NCBI GenBank assembly: GCA_902481695.1
Contig: CABSXY010000082.1
Span: forward strand, 1-7,937
Reading direction: 5' to 3'
Origin: an uncultured Haemophilus sp.
GTDB taxonomy: Bacteria > Pseudomonadota > Gammaproteobacteria > Enterobacterales > Pasteurellaceae
DNA: 7,937 bases
In this document: positions 1 through 5,892 of the stretch, piece after piece
How the letters are laid out: each line of letters opens with the position of its first letter
Numbering within the stretch: position 1 is the first letter of the stretch
The notes under the pieces: model-generated
Seen by the model: the letters and a program-made list of their open reading frames with translations, nothing else
Told to the model about the DNA's origin: nothing
Database searches by the model: none
Translations under genes and position numbers: made by a program

Positions 1-47
1 GCATAGCGTATGGGCTCACCATCTTTACTTAATTTGATGATACCTAT
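1..47. other. Non-thiP sequence abutting truncated thiP
   Basis: In the thiP frame these bases read AYGLTIFT, then a stop (TAA, 30-32), then FDDTY. Only from codon 48 onward (IAHLFFNIPLA) does the translation look like ThiP. On the minus strand, an open frame starts at an ATG at 56-54 and runs off the left edge; it begins MGNIGIIKLSKDGEPIRY and I do not recognise it. An AAAGGA lies about 14 bases before that ATG, which is far for a ribosome site, and those bases are also thiP coding sequence. The stretch could be a disrupted part of thiP, the edge of an insertion or rearrangement, or an assembly chimera at a contig end. It is too short to decide. Confidence 0.4.
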
Positions 48-1220
48 ATTGCCCATTTATTTTTTAATATTCCTTTAGCGGCACGAATGAGTTTGCAGGC
101 TTTGCAAAGTGTACCGACTGAACAGCATCAACTCGCTGCACAATTGAATATCAAAGGTTTCACATTTTTCCGTTTAATTGAATGGCCTTATTTGAAAAGC
201 CAAATCGTGTCAGCCTTTGTATTGATTTTTATGCTGTGTTTCACCAGTTTTACGATAGTGTTGGCACTGGGTGGCGGGCCACAAAACAGCACATTAGAAG
301 TTGCGATTTACCAAGCCATTTTCTTTGAATTTGATTTACCCAAAGCCGCACTTTTTGCACTTATACAATTTGCGTTTTGTTTTGCGTTATTTTCGCTTTC
401 ACAATATTGGGCAAAAGCACCTGAAACGCAGATTTCGCAACGTTATCGATGGGTTTTACCTGTTTCAAGTGCGGTCAAATTTGGACATGTTTTTGTCTTA
501 TTCTCGGTATGCTTATTTATTTTAAGTCCCTTATTCAATATTGTTTTTCAAGGTTTGTCTGCGACCCAATTATTTGGCTATTGGCAAAATCCACAATTAT
601 GGAAGGCGCTTGCTTATTCATTAACTATGGCACCGACAGCCGGGATTTTATCAGTATTATTTGGATTCTTCTTATTGTTACTCTCCCGTCAGCTACAATG
701 GTTATATCACCCTAAATTAGCCCACTTAATTTTAACGGGGGGCATGATGATTTTAGCCATTCCTACAATCGTTTTAGCGGTAGGCTTATTCCTTTGGTTA
801 CAAGATATTGATTTTTCAGCAGGGCATTTGTTTGTAGTGGTATCTGTTTGTAATGCCTTGGCTGCCTTGCCATTTGTGATCAAAATTCTCAATATACCAA
901 TGAATCAATCGATGCAATATTATGAAAAACTCTGTTTATCGCTGAATATTACAGGTTGGCAGCGTTTTCGTTTAATTGAATATCCGTTGCTAAAAGCTCC
1001 GTTGAAATATGCTTTGGCGCTCGCGACGACCTTATCACTCGGCGATTTTACAGCGATAGCCTTATTTGGTAGCCCTGACTTCACTTCGTTGCCTCATTTG
1101 CTTTATCAACAAATCGGACAATATCGAAGCCAAGAAGCGGCAGTGACAGCATTAATTTTATTGGGCTTATGTTTAGGTTTATTTATGTTTATTGAAGGGC
1201 AGAAGGAACAATATGATTAA
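48..1220 (+). CDS. thiP: Thiamine/TPP ABC transporter permease ThiP, 5' end missing or disrupted
   Basis: Inner-membrane permease of the thiamine/thiamine pyrophosphate importer ThiBPQ, forming the channel that ThiQ energises. The translation from codon 48 (IAHLFFNIPLAARMSLQALQ) resembles E. coli ThiP from about residue 144 to the end, so roughly the first 140 residues are absent. Numbered from the ATG at 87, the protein has many hydrophobic segments and the two ABC-permease EAA-type cytoplasmic loops typical of a fused permease: about residues 14-35 (LAAQLNIKG to FRLIEWP) and 278-300 (LCLSLNITG to FRLIEYP). The C-terminal GQYRSQEAAVTALILL block is typical of ThiP. An in-frame stop at 30-32 closes the frame. 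The ATG at 87 has no ribosome site and lies inside conserved ThiP sequence, so it is not a genuine start. Either the gene is a pseudogene or the left end is a junction artefact. The 3' end overlaps thiQ by 8 bases. Family assignment is firm; gene integrity is doubtful. Confidence 0.85.
   Translation: MAHLFFNIPLAARMSLQALQSVPTEQHQLAAQLNIKGFTFFRLIEWPYLKSQIVSAFVLIFMLCFTSFTIVLALGGGPQNSTLEVAIYQAIFFEFDLPKAALFALIQFAFCFALFSLSQYWAKAPETQISQRYRWVLPVSSAVKFGHVFVLFSVCLFILSPLFNIVFQGLSATQLFGYWQNPQLWKALAYSLTMAPTAGILSVLFGFFLLLLSRQLQWLYHPKLAHLILTGGMMILAIPTIVLAVGLFLWLQDIDFSAGHLFVVVSVCNALAALPFVIKILNIPMNQSMQYYEKLCLSLNITGWQRFRLIEYPLLKAPLKYALALATTLSLGDFTAIALFGSPDFTSLPHLLYQQIGQYRSQEAAVTALILLGLCLGLFMFIEGQKEQYD
467..475 (+). 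repeat. DNA uptake signal sequence (Hin-type), in thiP
   Basis: Exact AAGTGCGGT core followed by CAAATTT, the AT-rich flank expected of the extended uptake signal. It lies inside thiP and encodes the SAV part of VSSAVKF. Such sites mark DNA for preferential uptake by competent Haemophilus. Confidence 0.85.
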
Positions 1221-1842
1221 ATTAAATAATGTAGTATTCAATTACCAATCCATGCCGATGGTATTTGATTTACAGATTCAAGCCCAGGAAAAAATCGCCA
1301 TCATTGGTGAAAGTGGTGCAGGAAAAAGTACCTTGCTGAACTTAATTGCTGGCTTTGAATATGCCGATAGTGGGGAGATTTGGCTCAATGGTGAAAATCA
1401 TACCAAAACGGCACCTTTTGAACGCCCCGTTTCTATGCTATTTCAGGAAAATAATCTCTTTACTCATCTTTCCGTAGAAGAGAATATCGCTTTAGGTTTA
1501 AAACCGAATTTAGCCTTAAATACAGAAGAAAAAGCACTTGTAGAACAAGCTGCAAGTGCGGTCAATTTACAGGATTTTTTAACGAGAAAACCGACCGCAC
1601 TTTCAGGTGGACAAAAACAGCGAGTGGCGTTGGCACGCTGTTTGCTACGAGATAAACCCATTTTATTATTGGATGAGCCTTTTTCTGCACTAGATCCTAA
1701 ATTACGCATTGAAATGCAGGATTTAATGGATCAATTATGTGAAGAGAAAAAACTCACCATGTTACTGGTGACGCATCAACCCAAAGAAATTGAACGGCAT
1801 ATTGATCGAGTGATTGAAATTCATCAAGGAAAAGTGATCTGA
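1213..1842 (+). CDS. thiQ: Thiamine/TPP ABC transporter ATP-binding protein ThiQ
   Basis: Cytoplasmic ATPase that powers thiamine/TPP import through ThiP. The start is the ATG at 1213 (MIKLNNVVF). AGAAGG sits 6 bases upstream, which favours it over the in-frame TTG at 1192; the product is 209 residues, slightly shorter than E. coli ThiQ. All nucleotide-binding motifs are present: Walker A GESGAGKST (32-40), Q-loop glutamine in MLFQENNLF (Q78), signature LSGGQ (130-134), Walker B ILLLDEP (150-156), D-loop SALD (158-161) and the switch histidine in LVTHQ (H188). It overlaps thiP by 8 bases, implying translational coupling in the thiBPQ operon. Two inverted uptake signals lie inside it. If ThiP really is broken, this ATPase would lack its normal partner. 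Confidence 0.95.
   Translation: MIKLNNVVFNYQSMPMVFDLQIQAQEKIAIIGESGAGKSTLLNLIAGFEYADSGEIWLNGENHTKTAPFERPVSMLFQENNLFTHLSVEENIALGLKPNLALNTEEKALVEQAASAVNLQDFLTRKPTALSGGQKQRVALARCLLRDKPILLLDEPFSALDPKLRIEMQDLMDQLCEEKKLTMLLVTHQPKEIERHIDRVIEIHQGKVI
1554..1562 (+). repeat. DNA uptake signal sequence, in thiQ, forward copy
   Basis: Exact AAGTGCGGT followed by CAATTT. It encodes SAV within QAASAVNLQ. With the reverse copy at 1594-1602 it forms a 10-bp inverted repeat (1554-1563 / 1593-1602) around 29 bases. Confidence 0.85.
1594..1602 (-). repeat. DNA uptake signal sequence, in thiQ, reverse copy
   Basis: Exact ACCGCACTT, the reverse complement of the core. It encodes TAL in RKPTALSGG, immediately before and partly within the ABC signature motif. 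It is the second member of an inverted uptake-signal pair inside thiQ. No T-tract follows, so it is not an intrinsic terminator. Confidence 0.85.
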
Positions 1843-1857
1843 TCTCTTTTTATCATA

Positions 1858-1885
1858 TTGCAGAGTAATATGCTCAACTTAATAA
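1858..1885 (+). promoter_or_regulatory. Possible weak promoter for bioB
   Basis: In the 73-bp gap after thiQ, TTGCAG (1858-1863) and TAATAA (1880-1885) are 16 bases apart and resemble weak sigma-70 -35 and -10 boxes, about 30 bp before bioB. A short inverted repeat, CATATT (1854-1859) / AATATG (1867-1872), overlaps the -35. I see no BirA-type operator palindrome. bioB could equally be read through from thiQ. Confidence 0.3.
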
Positions 1886-1915
1886 AAGCGACATAGCTTA
1901 AACGAGGAAAATATA

Positions 1916-2932
1916 ATGACCACAACAAATGTAGTACAGCTTTCATCCATTACACCTCACCCCTCAGTAGAGTATTGGTCTGTTTGTAAAGTCGAAGCGC
2001 TATTTGAGACCCCTTTTTTAGAATTAGTCTATCGTGCAGCTCAAGTGCATCGAGAGCATTTCAACCCTGGCGCAATACAGTTATCGACGTTAATGTCGAT
2101 TAAAACGGGTGGCTGTCCGGAGGACTGTGGTTATTGCCCACAATCAGCACGTTATCAAACAGGCGTACAAAATCAGCAGATCTTGGATATTGATGAAATT
2201 GTCGAAAAAGCCAAAATCGCTAAAGCACGTGGTGCAGGGCGTTTTTGTATGGGCGCAGCATGGCGTGGTCCTAAGCCTAAAGATATGGAAAAAGTGACGG
2301 CGATTATTCGTGCGGTAAAAGATATTGGCTTAGAAACGTGCGGTACCTTTGGGTTGTTGCAAGATGGTATGGCGGAAGAGTTAAAAGATGCAGGATTGGA
2401 TTATTACAACCACAATCTAGATACCGCGCCAGAGAATTATCACAATGTCATTGGCACACGCCGTTTTGATGATCGTTTAAGTACACTAGGAAAAGTGCGT
2501 CATGCTGGTTTGAAAGTTTGCTGTGGCGGTATTGTGGGCATGAATGAAACCCGTAAAGAGCGAGCAGGCCTCATTGCAAGTTTGGCAAATCTTGATCCGC
2601 AGCCAGAGTCCGTGCCAATTAACCAATTAGTGAAAGTAGAAGGCACACCAATGGCAGATGCAGCTGATTTAGATTGGACAGAGTTTGTTCGCACTATTGC
2701 CGTTGCACGTATTACTATGCCGAAAAGTTATGTTCGTCTTTCTGCAGGTCGTCAAGGCATGAGTGAAGAAATGCAAGCCATGTGCTTTATGGCTGGCGCG
2801 AATTCCATTTTCTATGGGGATAAATTATTAGTAACAGGTAACCCAGAAGAAGATGGCGATCAACTTCTTATGGCAAAATTGGATTTGGAGCCAGAAACAG
2901 AAGAAAATAGAAAGCCACTCGACAGAAATTAG
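1916..2932 (+). CDS. bioB: Biotin synthase BioB
   Basis: Radical-SAM enzyme that inserts sulfur into dethiobiotin to form biotin, the last step of biotin synthesis, in the cytoplasm. The product is 338 residues, close to the 346 of E. coli BioB. The radical-SAM cluster motif CPEDCGYC gives C67, C71 and C74. The [2Fe-2S] cluster ligands line up at C111 (RFCMGAAW), C142 (ETCGTFG), C202 (KVCCGG) and the unusual arginine ligand R274 (SYVRLSAGR), all offset by 14 from the E. coli numbering. Conserved YNHNLDT and GGIVGMNET blocks are also present. The start has a clear ribosome site, GAGGAAA (1904-1910), ahead of the ATG at 1916. It follows thiQ as in H. influenzae and is not beside other bio genes here. 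A strong bidirectional terminator follows directly. Confidence 0.97.
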   Translation: MTTTNVVQLSSITPHPSVEYWSVCKVEALFETPFLELVYRAAQVHREHFNPGAIQLSTLMSIKTGGCPEDCGYCPQSARYQTGVQNQQILDIDEIVEKAKIAKARGAGRFCMGAAWRGPKPKDMEKVTAIIRAVKDIGLETCGTFGLLQDGMAEELKDAGLDYYNHNLDTAPENYHNVIGTRRFDDRLSTLGKVRHAGLKVCCGGIVGMNETRKERAGLIASLANLDPQPESVPINQLVKVEGTPMADAADLDWTEFVRTIAVARITMPKSYVRLSAGRQGMSEEMQAMCFMAGANSIFYGDKLLVTGNPEEDGDQLLMAKLDLEPETEENRKPLDRN

Positions 2933-2936
2933 TCAT

Positions 2937-2970
2937 AAAAAAAGTGCGGTGAAATCCACCGCACTTTTTA
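2937..2970. terminator. Bidirectional intrinsic terminator made of paired uptake signals
   Basis: The arms AAAAAGTGCGGTG (2939-2951) and CACCGCACTTTTT (2957-2969) pair perfectly over 13 bp around a 5-base loop. A T-run follows on the plus strand and a longer one (from the A-run at 2937-2943) on the minus strand, so it should end both bioB and the convergent suhB, whose stop codons lie 5 and 8 bases away. Both arms contain an exact uptake signal core (2942-2950 forward, 2958-2966 reverse). Paired uptake signals acting as terminators are well known in Haemophilus. Confidence 0.93.
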
Positions 2971-2977
2971 TTGGGAC

Positions 2978-3778
2978 TTACTTAACTTGTTCCGTTAAGC
3001 AAGGCTGAATTTTATTTAGCATTTCTTTTAAAATACGTGCTGGAGCCGCCACGATATTGCCTGAGCGTAAATAGCCGTGACCCGCATTGAAATCACACAC
3101 TAAACCGCCTGCTTCACGCACGATTAAATCACCTGCTGCGCAATCCCAAGGTTTTAAGCCCATTTCGAAATAACCGTCAACGCGACCAGAAGCCACATAG
3201 CAAAGGTCTAATGCGGCAGAACCCGTACGACGGAAATCTGCAGCTTCATCAATTAAGTTATTCATGATAGCAAATTGAGTTGGCATTAAGCTTGGTTGTT
3301 TGAATGGGAAACCGGTAGCTAAAATCGCCCCGTTAAGTTCATTTTGGCTATCTACACGTAAACGCACTTCATTTAATTTTGCGCCTTCACCACGCACAGC
3401 AGTGAATAATTCATTACGAATAGGATCGTAAACCACACCCACTTCGGTACGGTTTTTTACACGGATAGCAATAGAAACAGAGAAATGTGGCAAACCTTTT
3501 ACGAAGTTGGTTGTGCCATCTAGTGGATCAATCACCCATTGAATATCACTGTCTTTGCCTTCTAATGCACCACGTTCTTCACTGATAATTGTATGATCAG
3601 GATAAGATTTTTGAATGATTTCAATGATCTCTGCTTCAGCGGCTTTATCGACGCTAGTCACATAATCATTAATACCTTTTTTACTTGTTTGGATGTCATC
3701 ACGGCGCTCATAGTTTTTAGCAATCACGTTGCCCGCTCTTCGTGCCGCACGAATAGCGATATTTAACATTGGATTCAT
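2978..3778 (-). CDS. suhB: Inositol-1-monophosphatase family protein SuhB
   Basis: Mg-dependent phosphatase of the inositol monophosphatase family. In E. coli SuhB hydrolyses inositol-1-phosphate in vitro, but its main known role is with Nus factors in rRNA antitermination and RNA-polymerase function. The product is 266 residues against 267 in E. coli. Metal and catalytic residues are intact: E67 in ISEER, D84 and D87 in WVIDPLDGTTNF (81-92), and D212 in WDCAAGDLIVREAGG (211-225). The ATG at 3778 is preceded, on the minus strand, by GGTGGAA (3787-3781), a purine-rich site rather close to the start. A good -10 box lies about 40 bp upstream. It converges on bioB across the shared terminator and diverges from comN. 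Nothing suggests damage. Confidence 0.96.
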   Translation of the reverse strand: MNPMLNIAIRAARRAGNVIAKNYERRDDIQTSKKGINDYVTSVDKAAEAEIIEIIQKSYPDHTIISEERGALEGKDSDIQWVIDPLDGTTNFVKGLPHFSVSIAIRVKNRTEVGVVYDPIRNELFTAVRGEGAKLNEVRLRVDSQNELNGAILATGFPFKQPSLMPTQFAIMNNLIDEAADFRRTGSAALDLCYVASGRVDGYFEMGLKPWDCAAGDLIVREAGGLVCDFNAGHGYLRSGNIVAAPARILKEMLNKIQPCLTEQVK

Positions 3779-3817
3779 ATTTCCACCAGATTTTAAAGAA
3801 CAGATAATAGATCGCCT

Positions 3818-3823
3818 ATTATA
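3818..3823 (-). promoter_or_regulatory. -10 box of the suhB promoter
   Basis: The plus strand ATTATA reads TATAAT on the minus strand, a perfect sigma-70 -10 box 40 bases upstream of the suhB start codon. At 17 bases spacing the -35 position (3841-3846) reads CTGGCT, a poor match, so the promoter may be weak or activator-assisted. Confidence 0.6.
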
Positions 3824-3889
3824 AGGGAGTTTTAGTAAATAGCCAGTTGAAAATGTTTAATTCACGGTTTTTCCCGTTTTTTAAAGGAA

Positions 3890-3911
3890 ATTTGCGATCA
3901 GTATCGCAAAA
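3890..3911 (+). promoter_or_regulatory. CRP-S site (CRP plus Sxy) of the competence operon
   Basis: The half-sites TGCGA (3893-3897) and TCGCA (3904-3908) are separated by 6 bases and flanked by T and A runs, giving a nearly perfect 22-bp palindrome. The C in TGCGA instead of the T of TGTGA is the hallmark of Haemophilus CRP-S sites, where CRP needs the competence activator Sxy (TfoX). The centre lies about 77 bp before the comN ATG. A CRP-S site at the head of this pseudopilin operon agrees with what is known of the H. influenzae competence regulon. Weakly TATAAT-like bases downstream (TTCTAA, 3935-3940) could be the -10. Confidence 0.88.
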
Positions 3912-3950
3912 ATAAAGTAGCAAATTTGGCTTTCTTCTAAAGGACTTTTA

Positions 3951-3959
3951 AAGTGCGGT
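3951..3959 (+). repeat. DNA uptake signal sequence in the comN leader
   Basis: Exact AAGTGCGGT, followed by CAAAAAAG, between the CRP-S site and the comN ribosome site (AGAAGG, 3966-3971). It is probably transcribed as part of the comN 5' leader. Confidence 0.85.
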
Positions 3960-3977
3960 CAAAAAAGAAGGCATTTT

Positions 3978-4496
3978 ATGTATAAAGGGATAACTTTATT
4001 AGAAACCTTGATTGTATTATTTATTTTAAGCTTAACGTTGACGTTTACATTGCCCAAATGGCAGAAAAACGATCCCCAATATTTTCTCGAAAAAGAGCAA
4101 CAACGGCTTTATTTTTTCTTACGTAATATCCAAGCGAGGGCAGAAAATTCATCAGCGATTTGGTTTATTTTGACCAATCAAGATAGGGCGAATCAACGTT
4201 GGTGTATTACTGCTCAAGTAAAAAACGATCATTTTTGTGATTGTTTTCATCCCCAGAATTGTCCTAAAAACCTTTATGCGCATTTTTACTATCCTTATTT
4301 TGAAGGAAAAACGATGCTTATAGGCCCTAAATTATATCCGTCTGAAGTGGCGGTGAAATTTAATGGGGCAAGAAATACCATGGAAACAAATTGTTTTATG
4401 TTACAGGCTGAAGAGCATCGTACATTGTTCTCTTTTTTCAATGTTGGCAGTATCAAATTAAAGTCTGATCAAGCGGCGAGTGCATGTACAAGATGA
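3978..4496 (+). CDS. comN: Competence prepilin-like protein ComN (FimT/GspH-like)
   Basis: First of four prepilin-like genes, matching H. influenzae HI0938 in position and character. It should be a minor pseudopilin of the type IV-like machine that pulls DNA across the outer membrane during natural competence. The start ATG has AGAAGG 6 bases upstream. The 172-residue product opens with a class III signal, MYKG then ITLLETLIVLFILSLTLTF: prepilin peptidase would cut after G4, leaving glutamate at +5 as in classical pilins. This is the only one of the four with that glutamate. The rest is a periplasmic domain with six cysteines (C76, C87, C89, C95, C139, C170), including a dense CDC pair, suggesting disulfides. 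The gene sits 67 bp after the CRP-S site and ends overlapping comO in an ATGA, implying translational coupling. The FimT/GspH likeness is inferred from the signal and first position. Confidence 0.85.
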   Translation: MYKGITLLETLIVLFILSLTLTFTLPKWQKNDPQYFLEKEQQRLYFFLRNIQARAENSSAIWFILTNQDRANQRWCITAQVKNDHFCDCFHPQNCPKNLYAHFYYPYFEGKTMLIGPKLYPSEVAVKFNGARNTMETNCFMLQAEEHRTLFSFFNVGSIKLKSDQAASACTR

Positions 4497-5209
4497 AACC
4501 ATTAAAAGGTGAAACATTGGTGAGCTTATTGATTTCACTTGGCTTATCCGCGTTATTATTGTTATTGGTTGCACAGTTTTATGTCCAAACTCAACAGCAA
4601 AATCAGCGTTTAATGTTACAACTCAAACTACAAGCAGAATTACAACGCACAATTCAACTCATCGGGAAAGATCTGCGTCGTGTAGGCTTTCGAGCCGCAA
4701 ACCAAAAACTCATTGAAGATAATCTGGCTTTATTTGAATTGGATGAAAAGGGCACTGCAATAACCATTGCTCAAGCAGACAATGCTCCGTCAAATAGCTG
4801 TGTTTTATTTTTTTATGATTTAAATAGTAATGGTTGTATTGGTGAAAAATACACAAAAAATACCTGTGTAAATGGCGTTAAAAATGTGGCAAAAAATATC
4901 GAAAAGGAGCTATTTGGTTACAAACTTAACGGGAAAATGATCGAAACCAAACAAACTTATAAAAATGCGGTAAATGCGGATTGTCGTTCAGAAGAGTGTC
5001 AGCGTGCTTTAACGCAATCTACTTGTAACGCTGGTGGTGGATGGACAGATTTATTGGATGAAAAAGAGTTTGAGATTTCTCAATTACGTTTTGATTGGTT
5101 AAAGGCAGGGAAAGGGATTGAAATCAAACTCGCGGGAAATCTTGCAACACATAAGCATATTCAATATGAAACTTCGCTTGTGGTGCCTTTATTAAATCAA
5201 GAAGAATGA
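4493..5209 (+). CDS. comO: Competence prepilin-like protein ComO (PilW/GspJ-like)
   Basis: Second gene of the competence pseudopilin operon (H. influenzae HI0939 position). I prefer the ATG at 4493, which overlaps the comN stop as ATGA; an in-frame ATG at 4484 would add MYK. Neither has a good ribosome site, so translation probably depends on comN. The signal reads MKPLKG then ETLVSLLISLGLSALLLLLVAQ: cleavage after the glycine leaves a glutamate at +1 and serine, not glutamate, at +5. The following QNQRLMLQLKLQAEL to LIGKDLRRVGFRA stretch resembles the amphipathic start of PilW-type minor pilins. The periplasmic part holds six cysteines (C103, C115, C125, C164, C169, C178 from this start), probably disulfide-bonded. 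It ends in an ATGA overlap with comP. Length is 238 residues. The PilW/GspJ analogy is an inference. Confidence 0.83.
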   Translation: MKPLKGETLVSLLISLGLSALLLLLVAQFYVQTQQQNQRLMLQLKLQAELQRTIQLIGKDLRRVGFRAANQKLIEDNLALFELDEKGTAITIAQADNAPSNSCVLFFYDLNSNGCIGEKYTKNTCVNGVKNVAKNIEKELFGYKLNGKMIETKQTYKNAVNADCRSEECQRALTQSTCNAGGGWTDLLDEKEFEISQLRFDWLKAGKGIEIKLAGNLATHKHIQYETSLVVPLLNQEE

Positions 5210-5892
5210 TCATGAAAAAAGGGATGGTGACACTAACGGCACTGATTTTACTTTCGGGATTATTGGCATTGATCTTATTATTTGATGAACAGATCTTTGC
5301 GTTTTTTCGAGCTCAAATGAGTCAGCGAAAATATTATGTAGAACAAGGCCTGGCGTTACAGAAAATCAGTCAGCAACAACAAACGCACATTTGCCAAAAC
5401 TTGCCTTTAAATGGTTCTGAAAAAGTGAAACAAGTCTTTTTCGAGTCTTCAGGGGCAGAGGATAAAGTCGCCTATTCTGTTTGGTGTAAACGTGCAGAGT
5501 TATTTAAAAAATCACCCACAAAAGGCATTAATGAAAATATGCTGCGAGATTTTATTTCCAGCGAAAAACAAGCTGATTTTCAACAGTACTTTGTGAAAGT
5601 CGATACGACTTTATCTGCTCAAAAAACACCACAAGTGTATTGGATAACGCAAAGCCAATTAGAAATTAAAGGGAATGTGAGTGGTATTCTGCTAGCAGAA
5701 GGAAATTTAACCTTAACCGGCAAAGGGAGAATTAGCGGTGCAGTGATTACAGGTGGTTCACTTAAGTTAGAGGGAGACGTGACGGTGGCTTACGGTAAAG
5801 CCGTGGTGACAAAACTTGTACAAGAATATAGCCAATGGCGTTTAGTGGATAAAAGTTGGAGTGATTTAAGTGCGCAAGATCAAAGTGAATAA
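5206..5892 (+). CDS. comP: Competence pseudopilin-like protein ComP with beta-repeat C-terminus (PilX/GspK-like)
   Basis: Third gene of the operon (H. influenzae HI0940 position), 228 residues from the ATG at 5206, which overlaps the comO stop as ATGA. The second ATG at 5212 is better spaced from AGAAG (5202-5206) and may be the real start. The signal is MKKG then MVTLTALILLSGLLALILLF. After cleavage at the glycine, +5 is threonine, and loss of Glu5 is also typical of tip pseudopilins such as GspK. Two cysteines (C63, C94) could form one disulfide. Residues about 150-200 show glycine-punctuated strands (IKGNVSGILLAEG, GKGRISGAVITGG, LEGDVTVAYGKAV) that look like a small right-handed beta-solenoid. 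From memory this matches a Pasteurellaceae domain of unknown function (DUF2572), unverified. Its 3' end overlaps comQ by 23 bases. Confidence 0.82.
   Translation: MIMKKGMVTLTALILLSGLLALILLFDEQIFAFFRAQMSQRKYYVEQGLALQKISQQQQTHICQNLPLNGSEKVKQVFFESSGAEDKVAYSVWCKRAELFKKSPTKGINENMLRDFISSEKQADFQQYFVKVDTTLSAQKTPQVYWITQSQLEIKGNVSGILLAEGNLTLTGKGRISGAVITGGSLKLEGDVTVAYGKAVVTKLVQEYSQWRLVDKSWSDLSAQDQSE

Noticed and set aside
345..353. GCCGCACTT, one mismatch from a reverse uptake signal
   Set aside because: It is not an exact core; single-mismatch copies are expected by decay or chance and were not counted.
301..715. Two overlapping open frames inside thiP on the plus strand
   Set aside because: They lie in other frames of a well-conserved permease, have no ribosome sites and their translations resemble no protein.
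707..892. Minus-strand open frame opposite thiP
   Set aside because: It is antisense to conserved coding sequence with no start signal; it is a shadow of the thiP frame.
1843..1915. Possible BirA operator or riboswitch before bioB
   Set aside because: Only a 6-bp inverted repeat is present; there is no long palindrome like a BirA site and too little room for a known riboswitch.
3864..3882. ACGG / CCGT mini-hairpin followed by T-run upstream of the CRP-S site
   Set aside because: A 4-bp stem is too weak for a terminator, and no gene ends just before it on that strand.
4963..4980. Tandem AAATGCGGT / AAATGCGGA in comO, resembling uptake signals
   Set aside because: The copies have one and two mismatches to the core and encode ordinary sequence (KNAVNAD); two units are too few to call a repeat array.
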